This document shows positions 1 to 5,467 of a stretch of DNA of 5,528 bases, piece after piece. Positions within the stretch are counted from its first letter, which is position 1, and each line of letters begins with the position of its first letter. The translations under genes were made by a program, and so were the position numbers. The notes beneath the pieces are model-generated. The model saw only the letters and a program-made list of their open reading frames with translations, was not told the DNA's origin and made no database searches. Origin of the DNA: Syntrophomonadaceae bacterium (GTDB taxonomy: Bacteria; Bacillota; Dethiobacteria; DTU022); assembly GCA_007129055.1 (NCBI GenBank), contig SKWE01000091.1, positions 1 through 5,528 on the forward strand, written 5' to 3'.

Positions 1-268
1 CATCGGCATTATTCTCATACCCGTTGTGTCGATACTGCGAATGGGGCTTCTCCGGCGCCAGTTTCTCCAGCCAAACTTCCAGATCATGATGCAGGCCCGC
101 TTCATCATCATTGATGAAGACGCTGGCGGTAATGTGCATAGCGTTGCACAACAGCAACCCTTCCTGGATACCACTCTCCTGAAGGGCCCGCTGAACCTGG
201 GGAGTAATATTGATAAACTCTCTTCTTTCACTGGTCTGAAACCACAGTTCTTTCCTGAAGGATTTCAC
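1..268 (-). CDS. yjbQ: YjbQ / UPF0047 family protein, N-terminal part (3' end outside window)
   Basis: The minus strand reads without a stop from a GTG at 268 to the window edge, giving 89 codons. The protein begins VKSFRKELWFQTSERREF and continues with an N-A-M-H-I-T-A-S-V-F-I-N-D-D-E block (about residues 42-56) and a G-L-H-H-D-L segment (58-63), then H76, Y79 and H81. These histidine-rich blocks are characteristic of the YjbQ family (TIGR00149, about 130-140 residues), so roughly the first two thirds is present. Family members are annotated as having weak thiamine-phosphate synthase activity; the physiological role is unsettled. An AGGAGGTG Shine-Dalgarno (277-284 on this strand) lies about 10 bases before GTG, and no ATG offers a better start. 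The gene is transcribed away from the HD-GYP gene. The family call is strong; the start is good but not certain. Confidence 0.88.
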   Translation of the reverse strand, partial: MKSFRKELWFQTSERREFINITPQVQRALQESGIQEGLLLCNAMHITASVFINDDEAGLHHDLEVWLEKLAPEKPHSQYRHNGYENNAD

Positions 269-299
269 GCCTGCTTCACCTCCTGCTTGCTTATTACTT

Positions 300-330
300 A
301 TTATATAATACCGCAGTTTTAAACTTCCAA
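300..330 (-). promoter_or_regulatory. Candidate SigA promoter for the YjbQ-family gene
   Basis: On the minus strand a perfect TATAAT (305 down to 300) lies in an AT-rich run, with TTGGAA (330 down to 325) upstream. The spacer is 19 bases, longer than the ideal 17, so the -35 assignment is doubtful. Transcription would begin near 293 and leave a short leader carrying the AGGAGGTG ribosome binding site. Confidence 0.35.
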
Positions 331-427
331 TCATCCCACTTTTTAATATCATTCGCCAACTAAGCCACCGCAATGCAAACACTTAACCCAACCCATTTTG
401 AACCCGACAAATCCTATCACAGCACTC

Positions 428-456
428 TTGTTTAATGTAAAGCTTAATGATATTAT
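428..456 (+). promoter_or_regulatory. Weak candidate promoter for the HD-GYP sensor gene
   Basis: TTGTTT (428-433) and TATTAT (451-456) are separated by exactly 17 bases. The -10 matches five of six consensus positions, the -35 only three. A transcript from here would carry a leader of about 160 to 190 bases. No better-matching pair was found nearer the gene. Confidence 0.25.
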
Positions 457-621
457 AGCACTGAGATAACAATTGAGAATATTTTAAACTATCTGCACAA
501 AAACCGGCTGTTCTTTCGGGCAATAACCGCTGCTAACTGTTTGAGAAATCTTCGATGACTTGCTGTGATGGCCATATTGTTTTTTGCGAATTGTACATTA
601 ATGCTTACGAATTCAACCTAA

Positions 622-3015
622 ATGATTGTTCTAATCGTTGGGGAGGTAATCTCTATTAATACCAGTGCGAAGTTGTTAAATACTGCGGAAAGGTTTTTCA
701 ATTTCCTTAGTCAAAACAAGCAATACGGCCTGGTGGTTGTCTCTGTCTTAATAATTGGTTCCGGAATATTAGTTTATAGCACAGGTGGGATCAAGTATGT
801 ATTTTCTCACTCCATGTATCTGCCCATCCTGCTATGCGCAATGTTATTTGGAGCAAAAGGCGGTATCATCGCCGGCCTGGTCGGGGGTATTATTCTTGGC
901 CCCCTTATGCCTGTTGATACTATAACCGGCGAAATGCAGTTAGCGATAAACTGGATTTTCCGAAGCATATTCTTCATGCTTATCGGAGGCGTTGTCGGGC
1001 AGACGCTAAGCATGTTAGAGACCAGAACTGGCTCTCTGCGAAAAAATGAACAGGAATTTCGCTCCATTTTTGAGTTTGTTGCTGTGGGTATTATCCAGGT
1101 TGATCCGCAGAAAGACCAGACCATTCGCTTTAATGATAAATACTGTGAAATTACCGGCTACAGTGAAACCGAGCTGTTAAATATACATTTTCACGACCTG
1201 ACTCACCCGGAAGACCGGCAGCAGGATTGGGAGATATTCTCCAAAGCTATGCGCGGCGAAACATCACACTACAGCAATGAAAAGCGCTATATCCGCAAAG
1301 ATGGCACTATCATCTGGGTTCGCATGAATGCCGCCTTTATAAAAGACGAAGCCGGTAACCCTTTGAGGACTGTAGCCGTTTGTGAAGATATAACCGATCG
1401 TAAACAGGCAGAAGTTAAGATCATCTCCCAGAATGAAGCTTTAAAATCTCTCTATTCCCTGGTTACCAGTATGCGTACAGCGCCCACCACTGATGATCTG
1501 ATCACCATCATCTTAAGCGAAGCCTGTCGCCTTCTGGAAGCCGATGACGGCTCAGTAACGCTTCTTTCCCGGGACCGGAAATTTTTTACCATTGTTAAGG
1601 CCCAGGGACTATGGGCAGAGCAGGTTGGTTACAGATTTCCGGTGACCGAAGGCCTGTTCAGCATAGTGCTGCAAACTGGAGAGCCATATTTTACCGACGA
1701 CTACAGTACAGAAGAAAAAGAGCTGCACTTTCTTGATCAAGCTGAAAAAGCTGGTCCGATGTTGCTGGTTCCACTAAAAACGGAAACCGAAATAGGCGGG
1801 GTGCTGGAAGTGTCAAGACGGCGGAACGAGGAAAATCGCCATTTTACAGCAGACGATATTGAGCTGCTATCGGCTATCGGAGAAATCGCCGGTAACGCCC
1901 TGCGCCGCCAATCCCTGTTTGACAGTGCCCAGAACCGCTTAAAACAGTTGCAGGGGCTGCATACTATTGATAAAGCCATTACCGGTAGTTTAGATTTAAA
2001 CCGTATTTTTGACGTAATTTTAAACGAAGTCACATCCCTGTTAAACTTAGATGCGGCAGCAATCCTTCGTTTCGACCATAAAACAGGCATTATTGAATAC
2101 TCGGCCGTCCGCGGTTTTTTATTTGAAAAGGTTCCCCAACTAGAACTGCGCCGGGGCAAAGGTTACGCCGGGCGCGCAGTTAAGGAGAAAAAGTTGATCG
2201 AAATCCCCAACCTAAAAAAAGTCAAAAAGGATCCGGCCCAGGGGCCGCTGTTAGAAGAAGAAAGCTTTGTAACTTACTACGCTGTTCCACTGATCACCAA
2301 AGGTTACGTCCAGGGCGTGCTGGAAGTTTATCGACGGGAAGAGCAGGAACTGGATCAGGAATGGCTTAACTTCCTAAAAACATTGGCCTGGCAAACGGCG
2401 ATTGCCATTGACAACGCAGATCTTTTTCAAAACATGGAAACCGCCAACCTGGAGCTTATCCAGGCCTATGATGCGACCATTGAAGGGTGGGCCTACGCCC
2501 TTGATTTAAAGGACGAAAAAACGGAAGAACACAGCCAGCGGGTGACCAGACTGACCCTGCGGATTGCAAAGCGGATGAATATAAAAAAAGAAGAGCTGCC
2601 GCATATCAGGCGTGGGATCTTGCTGCACGATATCGGCAAAATGGGCATCCCGGATTCAATTCTTCTTAAACCCGGCCCCTTAACAGAAGGTGAATGGGTT
2701 ATTATGCGCAGGCACCCTGTCTACGCCTATGAAATACTCGCAAATGTCGATTACCTGCGCCCTGCACTCGAAATCCCCTACTGCCATCATGAAAAATGGG
2801 ATGGCAGCGGCTATCCCCGGGGCCTTAAAGAGGAAGAAATCCCCCTACCGGCCCGCATTTTTGCCGTAGTCGATGTTTACGATGCCTTAACCAGTGATAG
2901 ACCCTACCGCAAGGCTTGGTCGGAAGAAGACGCCCTGACTTTGATTAAAAAGGACAGCGGCAGCCATTTTGATCCGGAAGTGGTTGAAGTGTTTTTAAAA
3001 GAAATTAAATCATAA
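622..3015 (+). CDS. Membrane-bound PAS-GAF-GAF-HD-GYP protein, predicted cyclic di-GMP phosphodiesterase
   Basis: The 797-residue product has a membrane N-terminus with about four hydrophobic segments (near 36-53, 63-77, 79-96 and 110-130), a PAS/PAC domain (about 143-264, ending in the E-D-I-T-D-R-K linker motif), a GAF domain (about 285-430), a second GAF (about 455-600) and an HD-GYP domain (about 612-797). HD-GYP signatures are complete: H637, H669-D670 with K673 in LLHDIGKMGIPD, H698, H722-H723, G-Y-P at 730-732 and D751. The family hydrolyses cyclic di-GMP to pGpG or GMP. The position expected to hold an extra glutamate in trinuclear-metal members (four residues before H637) is K633, suggesting a two-metal site. 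Ligand sensing by PAS/GAF is inferred; signals are unknown. An in-frame TAA sits immediately before ATG 622, which has no Shine-Dalgarno; ATT 655 may be the true start (786 residues). No clear terminator follows; the stress protein gene begins 154 bases downstream. Confidence 0.93.
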   Translation: MIVLIVGEVISINTSAKLLNTAERFFNFLSQNKQYGLVVVSVLIIGSGILVYSTGGIKYVFSHSMYLPILLCAMLFGAKGGIIAGLVGGIILGPLMPVDTITGEMQLAINWIFRSIFFMLIGGVVGQTLSMLETRTGSLRKNEQEFRSIFEFVAVGIIQVDPQKDQTIRFNDKYCEITGYSETELLNIHFHDLTHPEDRQQDWEIFSKAMRGETSHYSNEKRYIRKDGTIIWVRMNAAFIKDEAGNPLRTVAVCEDITDRKQAEVKIISQNEALKSLYSLVTSMRTAPTTDDLITIILSEACRLLEADDGSVTLLSRDRKFFTIVKAQGLWAEQVGYRFPVTEGLFSIVLQTGEPYFTDDYSTEEKELHFLDQAEKAGPMLLVPLKTETEIGGVLEVSRRRNEENRHFTADDIELLSAIGEIAGNALRRQSLFDSAQNRLKQLQGLHTIDKAITGSLDLNRIFDVILNEVTSLLNLDAAAILRFDHKTGIIEYSAVRGFLFEKVPQLELRRGKGYAGRAVKEKKLIEIPNLKKVKKDPAQGPLLEEESFVTYYAVPLITKGYVQGVLEVYRREEQELDQEWLNFLKTLAWQTAIAIDNADLFQNMETANLELIQAYDATIEGWAYALDLKDEKTEEHSQRVTRLTLRIAKRMNIKKEELPHIRRGILLHDIGKMGIPDSILLKPGPLTEGEWVIMRRHPVYAYEILANVDYLRPALEIPYCHHEKWDGSGYPRGLKEEEIPLPARIFAVVDVYDALTSDRPYRKAWSEEDALTLIKKDSGSHFDPEVVEVFLKEIKS
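640..647 (+). promoter_or_regulatory. Strong Shine-Dalgarno inside the annotated 5' end of the HD-GYP gene
   Basis: GGGGAGGT is the only good ribosome binding site near the start of the HD-GYP frame. It lies downstream of the only ATG (622), so it cannot serve that start. The in-frame codon at ideal distance (8 bases after GGGAGG) is ATT at 655-657. The next conventional start, TTG at 673, is about 26 bases away, which is too far. See the finding on the start codon. Confidence 0.6.
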
Positions 3016-3120
3016 TAGCTCTCCCAAGGGAAATAATCAGTAAAACCATAACTTCTTGTTCTTAAATAGTTTTAAGCTGCCTGTAGCTGCAATTGTTCTG
3101 CAGGAATTAATTAAATCTTG

Positions 3121-3149
3121 TTGAATGAATATTAGCGACCATAAATACT
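3121..3149 (+). promoter_or_regulatory. Weak candidate promoter for the universal stress protein gene
   Basis: TTGAAT (3121-3126) and AATACT (3144-3149) are 17 bases apart, each matching four of six consensus positions. Transcription would start only about 15 bases before the ATG. The gene may instead be read through from the HD-GYP gene, since no clear terminator separates them. Confidence 0.22.
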
Positions 3150-3169
3150 AATAGGAAGGGCAGGAGGAC

Positions 3170-3610
3170 ATGTATCGCATTTTACTGGCAACTGACGGTT
3201 CCAAGATCATGAAAAAGCTTGTTGAGGAAGTTTTAACGATTGCTGAGGCAATCAAGGCGGAAGTAACAATTTTACATGTAATCGAGCGGAATGACTATAG
3301 CTATACGGCAAGAACCCCTTATACGGTTGAAATCAAAAATGCTGTTGACAAACAGCTGCTGGTTGAGGCCAACAGAATAGTCGATGAAGCAGCTAAACCC
3401 TTTAGAGATAAAGGGCTAACAGTTAAGACAGAGGTCGTTGATGGAGATAGATCACCGGCGGACGTAATCTGCGATATTGCTTCCAAAGAAGATTACAACC
3501 TGATTGCAATTGGCAGCAGGGGGCTTCAGGGAGTAAAAGAACTTTTTCTTGGAAGCGTCAGCAACAAGGTTGCACACATAGGATGCACCAACGTTCTAAT
3601 CGTCAGGTAG
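3170..3610 (+). CDS. Universal stress protein (UspA family), ATP-binding type
   Basis: The 146-residue product has the usual UspA length and fold signatures: a first strand MYRILLATDGS with D9, a second strand VTILHVIE (32-39), a third strand NLIAIGSRG (110-118), and the nucleotide motif G-2x-G-9x-G-S (G115, G118, G128, S129) found in ATP-binding members such as MJ0577. It ends with the strand NVLIVR. Such cytosolic dimers bind ATP and accumulate under starvation or stress; the exact job is unknown. The start is fixed by the family N-terminus. AGGAGG (3162-3167) is only two bases from ATG, unusually close; GGAAGGG (3154-3160), nine bases away, may be the working ribosome binding site. It follows the HD-GYP gene on the same strand after 154 bases and converges with the lipoprotein gene. 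Confidence 0.94.
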   Translation: MYRILLATDGSKIMKKLVEEVLTIAEAIKAEVTILHVIERNDYSYTARTPYTVEIKNAVDKQLLVEANRIVDEAAKPFRDKGLTVKTEVVDGDRSPADVICDIASKEDYNLIAIGSRGLQGVKELFLGSVSNKVAHIGCTNVLIVR

Positions 3611-3658
3611 CTTTATGTAAAACTATTATGCTTCAAACAGGTAAACATAAGGCCAGAA

Positions 3659-3690
3659 AGAGGACAGGTTGCAACATCAACCTGTCCTCT
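3659..3690. terminator. Perfect 13-bp hairpin between convergent genes, probable bidirectional terminator
   Basis: AGAGGACAGGTTG (3659-3671) pairs without mismatch with CAACCTGTCCTCT (3678-3690) around a six-base loop, CAACAT. It lies 49 bases after the stress protein stop and 28 bases after the lipoprotein stop, where a shared terminator is expected. Neither side carries a proper T tract: the plus strand continues ATGTTAATTAAG and the minus strand TTTCTGGCC. Termination is therefore inferred from position and stem strength; it could instead protect the mRNA 3' ends. Confidence 0.6.
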
Positions 3691-3718
3691 ATGTTAATTA
3701 AGCAGTTTAAAAACCTTT

Positions 3719-4594
3719 TTAGGGCACGCGGTAATAAATAGTCCTTGTAACCAATTCCACTATTTCAATTGTGTTGTTATCGATTATTTTAACCTCTGTC
3801 TCAAGGCTCAAATGCTCGGGATCTACGTCCGCTACCAGTATATCTCCCACAACTATCCATACTCCGGTCGCTGACTGAACAATAGTCCAACTTCCGTCTG
3901 GCCAATTATTGATATCATCACCTGGACCAGGCTTATCCATAGAGAAAACAGTGCTGCCGTCGCGATTGAAGGTTTTAACCTTGTATTCGCCAAAAAGTTC
4001 GTCGCGCATCCACGAACCGACTAAGAATTCATCCAGTGGAGCATCCACTGATATTGCAGGCGCTTCGGCAGCTGGCGCTTCAGGGTCAGCTGAATCCTGA
4101 ACTGCGGTGGCAGCCGAAAGATTTAAGACCATGTGAAAAGTCGCGTCCCCATCCTGGATGTCCCCACCGCCGATTAGTGTCCATGCTTCTGATTCATCAC
4201 TGAAAGTTCCATAGAACTCAAAGGGGCTTTCGAACACTTCTCCCACCAAATGCGGCCGATCCTGGACAACTTTTGCGGTAAGCGAAGGCCCGGCCAGTTC
4301 GCCATCTAAGTAAAGGTCGGCGAAACCATTACCCTCCGCGTCTAATTCGAGCACCACTTCGCAGAAAAAGACAGCTCCCTCAAGATCATTGTATTCTTCA
4401 CCGTTTTTTACAGAGTCGATCAGCGCTGTTCCTTCCCAGACCCCATTAAAATTGGCAGAGTTCAGGGAATTCTCCGCAACCTGTTCTTCATCGCTTGGAA
4501 CGGAACCATCGCTGCCGGAGCAACCGGTAACCAATAACGCTAAAACTAATAACAGACCGACTAACATTGCACCCTTGTTCTGATTTAGCTTCAT
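3719..4594 (-). CDS. Secreted lipoprotein of unknown function with two beta-rich halves
   Basis: The 291-residue product starts MKLNQNKGAM, followed by a hydrophobic stretch (10-22) and a lipobox L-V-T-G-C with the lipidated cysteine at C25, so it should be anchored on the outer face of the cytoplasmic membrane. An acidic, serine-rich tether (26-48) follows. Two parts can be seen: about 49-160, opening N-F-N-G-V-W-E-G-T, and about 188-291, opening F-L-V-G-S-W-M-R-D. They are separated by an alanine/proline-rich linker (about 168-186, with PEAPAAEAPA). Both halves open with a G-x-W motif followed by alternating strands, which suggests small lipocalin-like beta barrels, but I cannot name a family. 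The protein is strongly acidic. AGGAG (4607 down to 4603) lies eight bases before ATG. It is monocistronic, with its own promoter upstream and a hairpin downstream. Lipoprotein status is secure; function is unknown. Confidence 0.88.
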   Translation of the reverse strand: MKLNQNKGAMLVGLLLVLALLVTGCSGSDGSVPSDEEQVAENSLNSANFNGVWEGTALIDSVKNGEEYNDLEGAVFFCEVVLELDAEGNGFADLYLDGELAGPSLTAKVVQDRPHLVGEVFESPFEFYGTFSDESEAWTLIGGGDIQDGDATFHMVLNLSAATAVQDSADPEAPAAEAPAISVDAPLDEFLVGSWMRDELFGEYKVKTFNRDGSTVFSMDKPGPGDDINNWPDGSWTIVQSATGVWIVVGDILVADVDPEHLSLETEVKIIDNNTIEIVELVTRTIYYRVP

Positions 4595-4658
4595 ACTTTA
4601 TTCTCCTGTTCACGAGATATAATTGGATAGCTAAAGAAATATGCCTCATCTAAGCTTG

Positions 4659-4686
4659 ATTATAGCAATTTACAGGGAATAGTCAA
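4659..4686 (-). promoter_or_regulatory. Strong extended -10 SigA promoter of the lipoprotein gene
   Basis: On the minus strand TTGACT (4686 down to 4681, five of six) and a perfect TATAAT (4664 down to 4659) are separated by 16 bases. TGC directly before the -10 forms an extended -10 element. Transcription should start near 4652, giving a leader of about 57 bases. This is among the best promoters in the window, suggesting good expression of the lipoprotein. Confidence 0.78.
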
Positions 4687-4694
4687 AAGAACAA

Positions 4695-4734
4695 TGTCAG
4701 GCGTGTCAGGGGGACGGCAGACAAGGTTCTGTCT
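4695..4734. repeat. REP-like sequence with GTGTCAGGGGGACGG core
   Basis: TGTCAGG occurs twice with a nine-base period (4695-4701 and 4704-4710). The second copy is part of GTGTCAGGGGGACGG (4703-4717). A small stem follows: AGACA (4719-4723) with TGTCT (4730-4734). From memory, GTGTCAGGGGGACGG-type sequences recur in clostridial genomes as halves of imperfect palindromes, often near REP-associated Y1 transposases. Only one arm is seen here, so this may be a decayed copy. No transposase is present. Confidence 0.35.
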
Positions 4735-4746
4735 AAATAGTATTAT
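4718..4746 (+). promoter_or_regulatory. Candidate promoter of the GNAT acetyltransferase gene
   Basis: CAGACA (4718-4723, four of six) and TATTAT (4741-4746, five of six) are 17 bases apart. Transcription would start near 4753, leaving a leader of about 25 bases that contains the ribosome binding site at 4766-4770. If real, it excludes the more upstream ATG at 4694 as the start. Confidence 0.4.
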
Positions 4747-4777
4747 TACTACAGAAAATCCTTCAGGGGGCAAGGTT

Positions 4778-5299
4778 ATGAATAAATATAAAGTCGGGGG
4801 TGTTCCAGTCGAAATGACAATTAGTGTTCGTAAAACCGGGCCGGAAGATATATCTTTCCTGCGGGAAATGCTCTATGAGGCAATATTTATTCCGGAAGGT
4901 GAGGAAAAACCGCATCCTTCAATCATAGACAACCCCGATATTTATAAATACCTGAGCGGGTGGATGAAAAAGACCGATACCGGCTTTATAGCTGAAACAG
5001 GTGGGCGGGCTGTGGGCGCTGCCTGGGCCCGGCTGTTTGAAAGCGCTGCCGCCGGTGGTTACGGATTCATTAACAGTGATACTCCCGAGTTATGCCTGGC
5101 GGTTTATGAAAATTACAGGAACAGAGGTCTTGGTACAGCCCTGATGAACTCGCTGTTGGCTGAACTTAAGCTTAAGGGATATGAATATTTATCACTGAGT
5201 GTTGACAAGCAAAACCGGGCAGTTGACCTCTACAAGAGGTTGGGATTTAAAGTGGTTAAAGAACAGGACACCGATTACCTGATGCTTAAAAAGCTTTGA
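4778..5299 (+). CDS. GNAT-family N-acetyltransferase
   Basis: The 173-residue product (from ATG 4778) has the acetyl-CoA-binding motif A, Y-R-N-R-G-L-G-T-A, with the R-x-x-G-x-G signature at R114, G117 and G119. Motif B follows, with N146, A148, Y152 and G-F at 156-157 in N-R-A-V-D-L-Y-K-R-L-G-F. The N-terminal part, with an R-E-M-L-Y-E-A segment and a P-E-G-E loop, matches a widespread uncharacterised GNAT group. Members transfer acetyl from acetyl-CoA to an amine; the acceptor here is unknown. The frame is open back to ATG 4694, but those 28 residues look non-coding, and GGGGG (4766-4770) sits seven bases before 4778. ATG 4814 (MTISVRKTGPED) is another possible start and matches where the fold begins. 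The gene stands alone, closed by a strong terminator 44 bases downstream. Confidence 0.9.
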   Translation: MNKYKVGGVPVEMTISVRKTGPEDISFLREMLYEAIFIPEGEEKPHPSIIDNPDIYKYLSGWMKKTDTGFIAETGGRAVGAAWARLFESAAAGGYGFINSDTPELCLAVYENYRNRGLGTALMNSLLAELKLKGYEYLSLSVDKQNRAVDLYKRLGFKVVKEQDTDYLMLKKL

Positions 5300-5342
5300 G
5301 TTCTTGACAAACTAAAATAGCGATATAAAGACGATTTGAAGA

Positions 5343-5370
5343 AGCACCTCTGTTTTGAGGTGCTATTTTT
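5343..5370 (+). terminator. Rho-independent terminator of the acetyltransferase gene
   Basis: AGCACCTC (5343-5350) pairs perfectly with GAGGTGCT (5357-5364) around the loop TGTTTT, followed by A and five T (5366-5370). This is a textbook intrinsic terminator, 44 bases after the acetyltransferase stop. It insulates the downstream permease promoter from read-through. Confidence 0.92.
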
Positions 5371-5384
5371 CACAAAAATAAATG

Positions 5385-5413
5385 TTGAAAATATTTCACC
5401 TATATGGTATAGT
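5385..5413 (+). promoter_or_regulatory. Strong extended -10 SigA promoter of the permease gene
   Basis: TTGAAA (5385-5390, five of six) and TATAGT (5408-5413, five of six) are 17 bases apart. TGG immediately before the -10 forms an extended -10 element. Transcription should begin near 5420, giving a leader of about 48 bases. Both hexamers are overlapped by copies of a repeated putative operator, so regulation is likely. Confidence 0.78.
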
Positions 5414-5431
5414 GAAAAAAATATTTCACCT
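5386..5431. repeat. Duplicated 14-base operator-like repeat around the permease promoter
   Basis: AAAATATTTCACCT occurs exactly at 5388-5401 and 5418-5431, 30 bases apart (about three helical turns). Each copy belongs to an inverted repeat: TGAAA-ATA-TTTCA at 5386-5398 and GTGAAA-AAAATA-TTTCAC at 5412-5429. The first overlaps the -35 box; the second overlaps the end of the -10 and the expected transcription start. This is the arrangement expected for a repressor dimer binding two sites. I do not recognise the regulator: it does not match the CodY, ArgR, Fur or NikR boxes I know. Confidence 0.6.
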
Positions 5432-5467
5432 TTTTCGCACATTCAGATTTTTAAAAGGTGGACCGCG

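Larger units (their letters stand above)
269..621. other. Divergent intergenic region, 353 bases, no gene seen
   Basis: This gap separates the minus-strand YjbQ-family gene from the plus-strand HD-GYP gene and should hold the control sites of both. It is AT-rich (especially 285-312, 425-500 and 571-600). I see no tRNA, no riboswitch fold that I recognise (including no cyclic di-GMP riboswitch signature) and no strong terminator hairpin. A short open frame at 555-659 lacks a ribosome binding site and resembles nothing I know. Candidate promoters inside it are listed separately. Confidence 0.7.

Noticed and set aside
26..322. Open frame of 98 codons on the plus strand
   Set aside because: It lies antisense to the YjbQ-family reading frame, whose minus-strand translation matches a known family; the plus frame has no ribosome binding site and resembles nothing.
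269..621. Possible cyclic di-GMP riboswitch ahead of the HD-GYP gene
   Set aside because: I looked for GEMM-type conserved blocks (such as GCACAGGGCAAACC and the GGACGCAAAGC type segment) and found none.
555..659. Small plus-strand open frame of 34 codons ending over the possible ATT start of the HD-GYP gene
   Set aside because: No Shine-Dalgarno and a composition unlike a real small protein; the overlap with ATT 655 suggests translational coupling but is probably chance.
1737..2159. Minus-strand open frame of 140 codons inside the HD-GYP gene (a similar one lies at 807-1124)
   Set aside because: Opposite-strand shadows of a clearly coding sequence; serine/arginine-rich translations with no recognisable domain.
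3061..3103. Two weak hairpins after the HD-GYP gene: CTTAAA/TTTAAG (3061-3076) and CTGCA/TGCAG (3087-3103)
   Set aside because: Stems of five to six base pairs with no T tract; not enough to call a terminator.
3909..4583. Plus-strand open frames of about 63 codons within the lipoprotein region (3909-4100 and 4389-4583)
   Set aside because: Antisense shadows of the lipoprotein gene, serine-rich and without ribosome binding sites.
5304..5329. Consensus -35 TTGACA just after the acetyltransferase stop, with TATAAA downstream
   Set aside because: The spacer is only 14 bases and any transcript would meet the terminator at 5343-5370 almost at once. A tiny RNA is conceivable but not supported.
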